DNA of 64,000 nucleotides from Aegilops tauschii subsp. strangulata (taxonomy: Eukaryota; Streptophyta; Magnoliopsida; Poales; Poaceae), in the NCBI RefSeq assembly GCF_002575655.3, contig NC_053036.3:158944627-159008626 (forward strand). The letters run 5' to 3'. Every line of letters begins with the position of its first letter. Within the stretch, counting starts at the first letter, position 1. Made by a program: the position numbers and the translations under genes. Positions 34,591-45,800 of the stretch are shown here, piece by piece. The notes beneath the pieces are model-generated. The model was given only the letters and a program-made list of their open reading frames with translations, had not been told where the DNA came from and searched no databases.

Positions 34591-37068
34591 TGATCCTCCC
34601 TACTCCACACTATGGGCTGCTCAGACCACCATAAGTAGCGTGGAACCGCCGGCTCAACAGCATTAACAGCCCTCTTGTGAAGCTTCTCGTCTCGTTTGCA
34701 CAAACTAGTGGTGAACACGTGATACTGTCCACCGCTAAGCTGCTTCGGGTTGGTCTGATAACCCCCCTGCTGCTGTTGGTGACCCTGACCGGACTGTTGA
34801 TTAAAGCCCCCTTGACCGTTCTGAGGACCGGAATTTGAACCGCCGCCCGGGCCATGAAAGCCGCTACTCGGACCATTGTAGTTTTTAAAGGCCTTCATGA
34901 TAGCACAATCCTTCCACAGATGAGTCGCTGGCTTCTCTCTAGAGCCGTGTCTCGGACAAGGTTCGTTCAACAGCTGCTCCAGGGAAGGTCCTGACCCGCC
35001 GCCTCGGGGAGGGGGCCTCCCCTTGCGTCGCTGGTTATTACCTTGAGAGTTGGTGTTGGCTACAAACTCTAGGCTGCCATCGGCCTTACGCTTGCCTCCT
35101 CCTTGGTTCCCCGGGTTAAACTGAGGACCCTTGCCGTTGCCATTCTTCTTTCCCTTCCCTGCCCTTTCATCATCTGAAGGGGGATCCTTGGTACCATCGG
35201 AATCGGCGTACTTGACAAGAGCCGCCATTAGGGTACCCATATCAGTGCAGTCGCGCTTGAGCCGCCCAAGCTTCATCTTAAGGGGCACAAAGCGACAGTT
35301 CTGTTCCAACATTAAGACTGCAGAGCCGGCATCCATCTTATCTGATGAATGTATGATCTCCTTGACCCGGCGAACCCAATGGGTCGTGGACTCACCCTCC
35401 TGCTGCTTACAGTTAGTCAAATCCACAATTGACATAGACTGCCTGCAGGTATCTTTGAAGTTTTAAATGAACCGGGCTTTCAGCTCTGCCCAAGACCCAA
35501 CGGAGTTCGGTGGTAACCCTTTCAACCACGTGCGGGCAGTTCCATCTAACATCATGGTAAAATATTTGGCCATGGCCGCCTCACTGACCTCCAGCAATTC
35601 CATGGCCATCTCATAACTCTCAATCCAGGCTGCAGGCTGTAAGTCCGCTGTATAGTTAGGCACCTTCCTAGGGCCCTTGAAGTCCTTAGGTAGACGTTCA
35701 TTACGGATGGCTGGTACCAAACAAGGGACACCCCCGGTCCTAGTAGAAATTCCCACATCAACGGACGTCGTTGGATACGCCGGGGGGGGTCTGGTAAGCC
35801 GTCAATTGAGGCGCCTGCTCCGCCTCTCGCCGCGCTTGGTCTGTTGCGTAGAAGGCTCCATTATGAGCCGGGCCATGACCAGGGGGCGGGTCATGGCGTC
35901 GGACGTTACTTGAGCCGGTCGCTGAGACTATGTGCCGGCTGTAACTCGGGCTCTGGCCTGGTCGAGGGGTTGAGTGGATCCTGTCCCGGCTGTAGGAGTA
36001 TGCCTCTTGCTGCGCCAGTGCTGTCTGAAGCAGTTCCCTGACCCGGCGGGTTTCAATAGCCGTCGGGGAGTCGCCGTCAACTGGGAGAGCCGCCAGTCGT
36101 GCTGCCGCAGCGACCATGTTCTCCAGCGGGTTATTATAATGACCCGGGGGTATTGGCACATACTGAGGCGGGGCAGGGGGCACCTGGGGAGGCCCCATCA
36201 CTCGTGGCTGAATAAGGGGTCCAGACCCGGGTGCTATGACCCCTGGCGGGTTACTGGATCCTGCACCCGGCGTATTGAAGAGATTGCGTGGATCGTAAAC
36301 CGGCGGGAGTCGAGACTGGGCCTTCTGATGCCTCCTTCTCATGACCTCGTTGGCCGCGTTCTGATCCATCGTGAGTTGTAAGGACTGCGCCTGAATCAAC
36401 TGAGTCCGGGCGTCGAGAGCCGCCCGCTCCGCAGCCAGCCTGATCCCTTCCACTGCAAGATCCTCTTTAGCCTTTATCAGATCCAATTTCAACTGTGCCA
36501 CCTCCGCATCATGCTGGGCTTGATCCGCCGGGTCAACCGTGGCGGTTAACAGGGCCGTCATCTTGTCCGTGAGATCCATCAGCACCTGAGCCGGAGAAGG
36601 CACCGGGTTTCCTGCTCCAGCAGCAGGGTTCTGAACAGGCTGCGCACCAGCCATAAAAACTCCAACCTGACTTGGCGGCTCGAAAAGGTCCGGAATACTG
36701 TCACCGTCGGAACAACCTATGAGCCTGCCATCTTGAAGTTGGTACAATGAGTTTGACTCATCAGTGGCCGACTCGCCGTCAGAGCCGGCGGCCGCCTCAT
36801 CACCGGACCCGGATGGATCAGAGGGCCCTTCGTGGATGCATCCCACAAAGGCACGCCTTAAGGCAGGCCGGGCCCGGGCGGGTCGTGCGCGCCGAGCCGT
36901 TTCGATGAGATCAGCGCAGAGATCCGGCTCGGGGCCCGGCTCACCGATCTTGCCAATAAAGACATGAATTCCGCCAAAGGGGACCCGGTACCCGTACTCA
37001 ACTGAGCCGGCGTCGGGGCCCCAGTCCTCGTCGTCGATGTAGAGCTTGCCGCGACGACTCTTGGTCAT
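34591..37068 (-). pseudogene. Tat-A gag
   Basis: Minus strand. The frame is open from inside the LTR through the primer binding site; the most plausible own start is 37068 (MTKSRRGKLYIDDEDWGPD). The N-terminal part (to 35758) is Pro/Ala/Asp-rich with a coiled coil (about 36350-36580). The capsid-like gag domain is at about 35290-35700 (YFTMMLDGTARTWLKGLPPN). A Gly/Gln/Asn-rich nucleocapsid-like region (about 34700-35150) follows, with CPRHGSREKPATHLWKDC as the zinc-binding candidate. Lesions: frameshift in a C run near 35780, TAA at 35463-35465, and a frameshift near 34585. Confidence 0.87.
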
Positions 37069-37137
37069 CCGGCCTACGGCGTATCCCTTGAGCCCTTCGA
37101 AGCTGCCCTTCAAGAACTCAAATCCACCGTGCGCCGG

Positions 37138-37154
37138 CCCCACGGTGGGCGCCA
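37138..37154 (-). other. Tat-A primer binding site
   Basis: On the minus strand TGGCGCCCACCGTGGGG begins two bases after the 5' LTR. This sequence is shared by many grass Tat-lineage elements. Confidence 0.8.
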
Positions 37155-37156
37155 AC

Positions 37157-37672
37157 TGTCGTGGAATTGTCACGGCAGATGTCCTTGAGTTAGGACTTAG
37201 TCGTGGAGCCATCGCAACTAGGAAGCTTGAAGGGGTTATGCGGGACAAGGAACACGAGGGTTTATACTGGTTCGGCCCCTTACGGAGAAGGTGAAAGCCT
37301 ACGTCCAGTTCGGGGTGTTATTGATTAGGGTTACGATCGCCAGGGAGCTAAACAGCTATGCCCGGTTCTCGATGAGGTTGTTGTTGCCCTTAAACCGTTG
37401 CCGGGTCCTCCCTTTATATAGGGAGGCTGACGCCCAGCAGCCCTTAGAGTCTCGGCCGGCTCATAAGAGCGTCCGGCTCGGACTCTGAACAATACTTGCC
37501 TTACACTACAAGCCTACTATAACAATGATTGTAACTACAGGCTTTAAGCCATATCTGGGTCTCAGCCCATCTCTGGCCCATTATCTTGACACTTAGCTCC
37601 GGGCTTCTGGCAATGACCCTTAGAATAACCCGGCCCTCCTGGCGGGTGACTCCAAGGTCTATATCCTCAACA
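37157..37672 (-). repeat. 5' LTR of Tat-A copy 2
   Basis: 516 bp, matching 24706-25221 except at about five positions. TATA-like TTTATATAGG near 37414. The boundary with Tat-B gag is at 37672/37673. Confidence 0.93.
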
Positions 37673-39604
37673 AGTGCCGTGCTGGTCCCTTGAGTTTTAG
37701 GGGGAGGTACTTGATGGCATGGAGATCATCACCGCGGGCCATGTGGATATGGAGAAGGAAATCTTCAATCCATACTGCGGGATCTGTCGTTCCATCGTAT
37801 GATTCAATGTTCACGGGTTTAAACCCTTCTGGGAACTGGTGCTCCATTACCTCGTCGGTGAAGCATAGGGGGTGTGCGGCGCCTCTGTATCGGGCGACGT
37901 CACGACGCAGTTCGGATGAAGTCTGTATGCGGCTTTCGGCCCGAGTGAGGTTGTGCCTGCCGCGCCAGGCCTGATGGTCGTCCTCTCGCGTTGGAGCACG
38001 CCCCCTTGATCCATAGATCGATCTGGCTTGGCCCGCTCTATTGTCTAGGTCCTGCCGTAGGTCGTAGGTGTATCTTGGAGCCGCTGTTTCTCTGCCTCTA
38101 CGACGAGGTGGTGCGGGTTGGTGTTCGGCGTAGGTGGCCGCTTTATCTCGTCCACGTGGTGGCCGGTCTAGTTCATCGGCACGGTCGTATCTTGATGGTA
38201 TGGGCTTGACGGCCTCGTCGTCGAATTGTGGAAGTAGCCAACGCTTCGGATAACTATTTGTTGGGCGTCGAAGGCCGTACTCTTCGGCAGCCAGGACTTG
38301 GGTCCATCTGTCGTTAAGTGTATCCTATTGGGCTTGGAGCTGTTGCTGCTTCTTTTTCAGGCTTCTCGCAGTGGCGATTAGCTGGCGCTTAAAGCGCTCC
38401 TGCTCGCGTGGTTCCTCTGGCATGATAAAGTCTTCGTTGCCGAGGCTCACATCATCCTCGAAGATTGGTAGATAGTTACTATCCTCCGAGTCCTCGTTCC
38501 CGACTGGATCATCAAGGTTAACTTGTCCATCCTCCCAATTATCCTGTTCGGATGTTGGCTCGACAGGGGCTTCGAGGTCTTTGGCGTTTTCCGGAGTGTT
38601 ATTATCTTCGGTGCCGGTATTGCTGTCTTTTTCGCGATGCGAGTTTGAGCGGCGCCGCTGAAGTCGACGCTTTGGAGGTGCTTCAGCAGGCTTGCCCTCA
38701 ACCGGATCCTTCCTGCCATCGTCGTCATCCTCTTTGGGTGTGTCCACCATATACACGTCATATGTGCAGGTGGCCGTCCAACGTCCGGTAAACGGCGGGT
38801 CTTGGCCTTGTTCGTCTCCGGCATCGTCGTCCATGCCGTCGATGTCTTCGGAGGCGTAGTCCAGCATGTCGGTTAAGTCTTCGACAGTGGCTATGAAGTG
38901 GGTGGTGGGTGGGACGTAAAATTCCCCGCTCTCAGCCCCTAGTCCGGGCTGGGCGTAGTTCAGAAGTAATTCCTCTGTAATAGCGAGGGATCGCATTAAG
39001 TCCAGGGCCTCGTTTAAGAGCGAGGTTTGGACGTGGAAGCGAGAGTCCGCGGGGCTGGCCGGGGTGAAAGCCTCCTGGCCATGCCTACTTGGCATGGACT
39101 TCGAGAGTTCGGATCTGGAGTCCGGGGGCGAGTCCGGCCTTTCAATGATAGGGGAACCTGGACTGATTCCGAGTTCGTCGTGGCATGATCGCCTCCGGAT
39201 CCTCGATAATGCGGTTTGCAACGAAGAGTCCGGTGGGCTCCACACTCCCATCTTCGGACCTGATGGTTTGCTCCAGATCTAAGGCCAGAGCGATGGTCGA
39301 GGCCGCGAACCCTTCGAAGATCAAGTCTCCTCGGATATCAACGACATAATTTAGGTTCCCAAAACTGATCTGGTGACCAGGGGCGTAGCTGTCGATCTGT
39401 TCAAGGTGGCCAATCGAGTTGGCATGCAGTGCGAAGCCGCCGAATAAGAAAATTTGGCCGGGGAGGAAAGTCTCCTCCGAAACAACATCATTGTAGATGA
39501 TCGATCGAGCCATCGAACCTTCTGTTGACGGCACAGTGGAACTCTCAATGAAAGCACCAATGCCGGTGTCAAAACCGGCCGATCTCGGGTAGGGGGTCCC
39601 GAAC
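37673..39604 (-). pseudogene. Tat-B gag, 5' part
   Basis: Minus strand. The upper piece (39251-38325, 308 residues) is acidic and Ser/Asp/Glu-rich and ends in a coiled coil (RSLKKKQQQLQAQ). A further open frame at 39645-39142 overlaps it and covers the leader. The gag capsid-like piece is at 37847-37673 (SYDGTTDPAVWIEDFLLHI) and breaks off at KGPARH, exactly where 24705 resumes. Stops and frame changes between 38325 and 37850 interrupt the protein. Confidence 0.75.
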
Positions 39605-40033
39605 TGTGCGTCTGAGGATCGTAGGTAACAGGAGACAAGGGACACGATGTTTACCCAGGTTCAGGCCCTCTTAATGGAGGTAATACCCTACTTCCTGCTT
39701 GATTGACTTTGATGAGTATAGGGGTTACGAGAGTTGATCTACCTCGAGATCGTAATGGCTAAACCCTAGATGTCTAGCCTGTATGATTTGTGATTGCCTC
39801 TACAGACTAAACCCTCCGGTTTATATAGACACCGGAGGGGCCTACGGTTGTACAAAGTCGGTTTACAGAGAAAGGAAACTTCATATCCGAACTCCAAGCT
39901 TGCCATCCACGCAAAGGAGAGTCCCATCCGGACACGGGGGAAGGCCTTCTATCTTGTATCTTCACGGCCCATCAGTCCGGCCCATGTCACATAGCCCGGA
40001 CATCCGGAGACCCCCTAATCCAAGACTCCCTCA
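39605..40033 (-). repeat. 5' LTR of Tat-B (approximate left boundary)
   Basis: On the minus strand it starts TGAGGGAGTCTTGG at 40033, a well-known wheat LTR start, and ends near CGCACA at 39605. A TATA box (minus CTATATAAACC) lies near 39820-39830. The segment 39651-39690 carries a motif (AGGGCCTGAACCTGGGTAA on the minus strand) seen again at 41765-41784. The next bases GCGAC (40034-40038) would be its target duplication, but the other end is not in the window. Confidence 0.7.
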
Positions 40034-41340
40034 GCGACTTCTCGCCGCCATTCGTCCACGTCCGCTGCATCGCCTACGCCATCACCATGTCCACCGCCAA
40101 CGAAGCTGACCGTGCCGCCGCCGAGAAACTCGAAGCCGAGAAGAAGGCGACCGAGGACACCGCCGCCGACGCGGCTTCTGCCTGGCCGACTGGAGGGTAT
40201 AACACGTTTGTCCCTCTCCTGTTTATCTCTGTGTTAGCCGTACTAGCATTATGTGTAGATGTGTCTACTGTTTGCGTGATATGTGCTTATTTGATTTGTA
40301 ATGAGTATGTTGTTAATTATGTCAATGCCATGATCATGATTATTTCCTGGATTAATTTAATCGAGAAATTGCCTATTTACTCAGCACTACCCACGTGATT
40401 TGCCCTTAATTTTTGACTATGCTCAGTTTTACCCTTATATTTGCCTTCGAGGTCACCCGAATGCCCTTTGACCGTTTGAACATTACCTAGAAAATTCATA
40501 TGAACCCAAAACAAATGCAAATAAGATATCAAAATATTCACAAAAATACTACCTTTATGTGCATGTTATTTGCATTCAGGACAAAAATATTGTTTAAACT
40601 ACCCGAGATTATTGATGTCATTAATGTTATTAAACCTAAAAAGGTATAGACACTATTTTTTCATGGATAAAAATGACTTGCACATATAGTGATATTTTCT
40701 AAACATTCTAATATCTTATTTGAAATTTTCCGAGTTCATATGAATTTATAAACTCAGAAAAATGCAAGTAAGGTATCATACTTCAACGTCGTACTTTTTA
40801 ATCTAGTAAAAGACGAACAAAGATATGAGAACCACCCTCCAAAGCCCAAAAGCCTCACCTCTGGAAGGGACCCAAAACGGGAATTAGCAGAAGGGCACCA
40901 CCAAACTATCAATCAGATCAAGGAGGCTCCATCATTGATCTTCATCATCATCATCGCCAACACCCTGTTCATCTCTTTGTAATATCGAACCCTAGTCGGA
41001 ATTGTCTAGGTACACACAGATGAAGGGTGGTCACAACGTGCCCTCTGGAGTCGGGAGATGTACCCCGATCAAGGGGCATCGACTTTGTGGTTAGGAGCTC
41101 GGTTGATGACAAAAATGTTGGGGCAAACCTCTGGGGCACAAGCTGGGACCGACAATCTTGATCCAACAAGCGTCACCCAGAACTCGAACCGATTTCGTGG
41201 TATGCCCTACAACGGGCCAGTAGCCGGAATCCCATGCGTTGGGAGCCATCGAATACTGCCAAGCTTTTCCCGAAGTAGCTCAAAAACCTCCACGGCGCCT
41301 TCGCCTTGAAGGAAAAGCGATGATCAACTATCACATCTCA
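40034..41340. other. Intergenic repeat debris with a small ORF
   Basis: An ORF at 40087-40398 starts MSTANEADRAAAEKLEAEKK and then becomes hydrophobic with no recognised domain. Its Ala/Glu-rich start resembles repeat-derived transcripts in wheat, but I cannot assign it. The rest, 40400-41340, is AT-rich then mixed sequence with no gene or clear element that I can support. Confidence 0.4.
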
Positions 41341-41389
41341 TTCTCGCCTGTGTTCTTTTTTTTGCGGGACCTTAAGAAGTCCTGCATGG

Positions 41390-41850
41390 CTTCCCGTTAA
41401 GAAGGACTTGTGAAACTCGGGGGGGCATTGATGAGGGAAACATCCTACTTCCACTCAGAGTGGGCCCGGAGGAGGAGGACAGACGATTCAGTAACTAGAA
41501 GGACAAAGAGACCCCGAGAGCTTGTGGGCTCCAGAGGGTTGGCCTTAGCCCATTAGGTGAATGATGTACCCCCAACTCTATCAAAGATATAAGACAGACG
41601 GGGAAGAAAACCCTAGAGATATAGAGAACCACCCAAGTCAGTTGTCTCCGCCTCCAGGAATAGAGCTTATAACTCGTGCGCCAGAACTCTTCAGTGATCC
41701 TCACGATCCTCGACGAAAGAAATATAAACAACTCGAGGCACGAGTAGGGCATTACCTCCTCCTAGAGGGCCTGAACCTGGGTAACCCCCCGCCCCGTGCC
41801 TCACCGTCTTGATCTGCCACTCGCACGCCCAGCGAACAAATACCGTTGCT
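41390..41850 (+). repeat. LTR remnant of a Tat-type element
   Basis: The segment ends in a block (CGAGTAGGGCATTACC ... AGGGCCTGAACCTGGGTAA, 41742-41784) that matches the R-U5 part of the Tat-B LTR on the opposite strand. Upstream AT-rich AGATATAAGACAG (41585-41597) may be its TATA region. No internal region follows, so it is a truncated or solo LTR. Boundaries are uncertain. Confidence 0.5.
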
Positions 41851-42689
41851 CGACATCACTGCTGATACGAAACACCTGCACCGGGTCAAAATGATACTTC
41901 CAGGCCCGAGTGCGTCTTGTATCTATGGGGTTGCTTGGTGCTACTTGATGACGCACGTACAACAATGCGAATTGGACGTCCCTCCACCGTAGTCTTGAGA
42001 ACGTGAGGGGATATCAAGGCTAATTGTTTTGATGCCAACATTTCGCAAAATCAAAAGTCGTCAAAACTAAGAACTATTCTAGAGATTGACAAGAACCGTT
42101 TTTGACAGCCAAATTTTAGAGTTGCCAAGTATTGATAGCAAACCAGTTTAGCCTTCTCGTGCCAAAAGAAAAGCACCACATCAGAAAGAGCTGGAAAAAC
42201 GAGGTACTCCAACAGAGTAAAAGAAATCCCCAACCCCAAGCTAGCCACCTAGGAGGCGCCAGTTGTGTTCCCTGTCACCCACCACGCGATCAATCATGAG
42301 GCTGTGCGCGATGGAACCTGGCCGCCTGTCTGTACCCATCAATGGCCAATCACTCCCTTCCATTCCATCCCCAGCTCACCTCGCGCACAGCACAGCGGCC
42401 TCGCTGCCAGTAGTAAAACAACCCAGAACCCGGCGCGACCTGGATGGAGAAGCAAGCGAAGAACGAACGAAATCATCTCCGACGCGAGTCGACATAAAAT
42501 GGACGGAATAATCAAAAGCGGCAAGGCAGACAGGAGCAAAGGAATCCCGCGAACCCAAACCTCAATTCCCTCCCTCGCGGACCCAATCCAGCTCGACCCG
42601 GCCCCGCCCCCGCCCAACCAAACCAAACCAAACCCCTTCCCCCGCCGTCCTCGTCTCCTTCTGCCGCTGCCCCCGAGCCGCACCTCCCC
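41851..42689. other. Region upstream of importin-5
   Basis: No element or gene seen up to about 42250. 42250-42689 rises in GC content and probably holds the distal promoter. Open frames here (for example 42265-42795) have no recognisable domain and no conserved start context. Confidence 0.45.
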
Positions 42690-42802
42690 AAACCCTACCC
42701 ATATATTATTAAACCCATCCCGAGTCTCTGCCTCCGCCCGTCCCCTGTCCACCATCCCTTCCACATTCCCGCCGCCTCCCCCCGCAAAACCCTAGCCAGC
42801 CG
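42690..42802 (+). promoter_or_regulatory. Importin-5 core promoter and 5' UTR start
   Basis: Two telo-box motifs (AAACCCTA) lie at 42690-42697 and 42787-42794. Between them is a TATA-like TATATTATTAAA (42702-42713). Telo-boxes are common upstream of plant translation and ribosome-related genes, which fits a receptor that imports ribosomal proteins. The transcription start is probably between 42730 and 42760; this is inference. Confidence 0.5.
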
Positions 42803-42829
42803 CCCCCCCCCCCCCCCCCCCCCCCCCCC
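42803..42829 (+). repeat. 27-base poly-C run in the 5' UTR
   Basis: Uninterrupted C run followed at once by a CCG microsatellite (42830-42842) and ending 31 bases before the importin-5 start codon. Confidence 0.85.
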
Positions 42830-42860
42830 GCCGCCGCCGCCTCGGCCCGCGCCCGATCCG

Positions 42861-45800
42861 ATGGCGTCCGCCGAAGACCAGGCCGCGGCCGCGGCGCTGC
42901 TGGGCGGCGACCCGGCGGCGTTCGACGCGCTGCTCTCCACGCTCATGTCGGCCTCCAACGCCGACCGCGCCGCCGCCGAGGCCGCCTTCCACCGCCTCCG
43001 CGGCTCCCACCCGGAGCCCCTCGCGCTGCGCCTCGCCTCCTCGCTCGCGGCCCCGGCCACCCCCGCCGAGCTCCGCGCCATGGCCGCCGTCCTCCTCCGC
43101 AAGCTCCTCTCCCCGACGGCCTCCTCCGACTCCTCCGCCGCCGCGCCGCCCCCGCTCTGGCCCCTCCTCTCCCCCGACGGCCAGGCAGCGCTCAAGGCCC
43201 ACCTCCTGGCCGCGCTCCAGTCCGACCCCCCCAAGCCCATCGCCAAGAAGGTCTGCGACGCCATATCCGAGCTCGCCACGCTCCTCCTCCCGGAGAACAC
43301 CTGGGCCGAGCTGCTGCCGTTCCTCTTCCGTGCGGCCTCCACCCCCGAGGCGCCCAACCCGCAGGAGTCGGCGCTGCTCATCTTCGCGCGCCTCGCGGAT
43401 TACATCGCCGAATCTCTTCTCGACCATTTGATGACCATCCACAACCTTCTAGCATCTGCCCTGGCGCACCCGACCTCGCCTGATGTTCGCATCGCCGCGC
43501 TGAGCGCCGCCGTTAATCTCGTTCAGTGCCTGCCCACTAACGCGGATAGAGATAAGATGCAGGACTTGCTGCCTGCGATGATGAGGGCGCTCACGGATTG
43601 CCTGAATTCGTCCCAGGAGGCATCTGCACAGGAGGCACTGGAGCTGCTTGTGGAGCTGGCTGGTGCAGAGCCAAGGTTCCTGCGGCGACAGATTGCCGAT
43701 GTGGCAGGAGCAATGCTGCAAATAGCTGAAGCTGCACAGTTGGAGGATGGAACTAGGCACCTGGCTGTCGAGTTTGTGATTACTCTTGCTGAGGCCAGGG
43801 AGCGTGCACCAGGAATGATGCGCCGGCTCCCACAGTTTGTTGGCAGGCTCTTCCAAGTACTTATGCAGATGTTGCTTGATGTAGAGGATGACCCTGCCTG
43901 GCACACTGCTGAAACCGAGGACGAAGATGCAGGTGAAGGGAACAACTATGGAGTGGCGCAGGAGTGCCTTGACCGTCTTGCCATTGCCATTGGTGGGAAT
44001 GCAGTCGTGCCGATTGCATCTGAGCTGCTCCCACAATATCTTTCTGCTCCAGAGTGGCAGAAGCACCATGCTGCGCTCATCACTCTTGCACAGATTGCAG
44101 AGGGATGTGCAAAGGTTAGCCTAATAACTTCGGCCTTTTGATTACCATTGCAATAGTTTGTTACTTCAAAACCTCATTGAAATGCTTAAAAGCAATATCC
44201 ATTCATTAACATTGTTGAATTAGAAATTAAATTAGTAATATGGAAACAAGATAGTGGATGCCATACTTTTACCTTGATCCCTCATTTACAAATTCTGAGT
44301 TGCCATGCCTATAAAACATTTTTGCTAGCGTTAGGCCACAAAAATGTGTTTCGTTCTATATCATTTTTGCAAGTAGGAAATAACCAAAGTTGATCATCTC
44401 CTCACCAGTTGCTGTTTGTTGCCGTCAGGTTATGCTTAAAAACTTGGAGCAGGTGGTTTCGATGATACTGAACGGATTCCAACACCCTCATCCTCGAGTG
44501 CGGTGGGCTGCAATCAATGCCATTGGTCAGCTGTCTACAGATTTGGGCCCAGACTTGCAGGTTCAGTACCACCAGAAGGTGCTGCCTGCATTGGCTAACG
44601 CCATGGATGATTTTCAGAATCCACGGGTGCAGGCAAGTGTTAAAATACTAGCATCAAACTTGATCAGTTGACTCAGAAAATCCTTGTTTTTATTTATAAC
44701 GAGTTTTTAGTGCTTATGTGGCTGAGATTATCTCAGTGGAGACATAGTACATTCATATGTAAGAAACATACTTCCTTTAAGCTCAAGACATTCTTCATTA
44801 GATAAAGATTCAATCTATAACGAGTTTTTAGTGCTTATGCGGTTGAGATTATCTCAGTAGAGACATAGTACAGTCAGATGTAAGAAACATACTTCCTTTA
44901 TGCTCGAGACATTCTTCATTAGATAAAGAATTCAATCTATTTGTGCTCTAGTTGTAACAAATTATTAGGTATTTCGTTATCATTGTTGAGATATGTAACA
45001 AAAACATAAATTTCCTTTGTATTCTCCAGGTTTTTCTGCTACCTGTTATACATTAGATACTTTGACATTTACTTTCGGAATGGTTCTGATCAAGTCTACG
45101 TAGTAAAGCACCTCTAGGAAATGTCTCACACAACTATTGTGAAGTATGCTCCTAACTTGTAAATAAGCTGATTGATTAATAAATTTCATATAGAAGTCCA
45201 AATTCTGGCCCTATCTTATGTTTTTCTGGTTGGCTGGCCCCTTTGTATTCCATCTTGATTAATATCAGTATTGTTTTTTATATTTTTCTGAATATTTTCC
45301 ATGTCGGATCCACAACAGAGAAACTGTTTCTAGGTGCAACAGAGAAATTCACATGGCCTGCATGCAGTACTATATTAACTCACCAAGTCTGGTGTTTAGT
45401 TTACTGTGCGTTTGAAACTGCTTCTGTTTAAAGTTTTGCATGCATTGTGCTACCACTTTTTTGAATTTCATTGTACTTCTGTTATTGCCAAGAAATTTTG
45501 TACCCTATGTGTACTATGCACATTAGGGTTTAATTACTAATCTAATATTGATTTATTGTGTCTACTATCCTTCTTGACAAGCACATGCTGTAATATTGAT
45601 TTATTGTGTCTATTATCTTTCTTGACAGGCACATGCTGCGTCTGCAATCTTGAATTTCAGCGAGAATTGCACGCCCGAAATTCTGACACCGTACCTGGAT
45701 GGAATTGTTAGCAAATTACTTGTTCTTCTCCAGGTATGCATCTAGGTTCCCTTGCGCCACTGTTTGTACAGGTAGAAAATATGTTAACCTTTCATGTTGT

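Larger units (their letters stand above)
24706..37672 (-). mobile_element. Tat-A copy 2: complete Tat-lineage Gypsy element with antisense gene
   Basis: 12,967 bp with two 516-bp LTRs that differ at five positions by hand count (about 1 percent), so it is a recent insertion. Sense order on the minus strand: 5' LTR (right), primer binding site, gag, protease, reverse transcriptase, RNase H, a second (archaeal-type) RNase H, integrase, a tandem-repeat-bearing 3' region, the antisense accessory gene on the + strand, 3' LTR (left). The second RNase H and the antisense gene both point to the Tat lineage. It interrupts the gag of Tat-B. The flanks GTTTC and AGTGC do not match, so no target duplication is seen. 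Confidence 0.93.
11272..40033 (-). mobile_element. Tat-B: pol-less Tat-type Gypsy element, split by three insertions
   Basis: The pieces are 11272-12834, 21146-24705 and 37673-40033. Gag and protease read on the minus strand from the 5' LTR at 39605-40033. At the other end an accessory gene reads on the + strand (antisense to gag), the layout of Tat-lineage elements. Between the protease (to about 23259) and the accessory gene stop (21987) there are only about 1.3 kb, with no reverse transcriptase, RNase H or integrase, so the copy is non-autonomous. It is broken by Angela at its left, the Athila-like element at 12835 and Tat-A copy 2 at 24706. Its own 3' LTR is outside the window. Confidence 0.75.

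Noticed and set aside
42265..42795. 176-residue ORF upstream of importin-5
   Set aside because: It is Pro-rich low-complexity translation of a GC-rich promoter/5' UTR, with no domain, and overlaps the likely transcription start.
42695..43442. Long minus-strand ORFs over importin-5 exon 1
   Set aside because: They are antisense shadows of a very GC-rich first exon; Gly/Arg/Ala-rich without domains.
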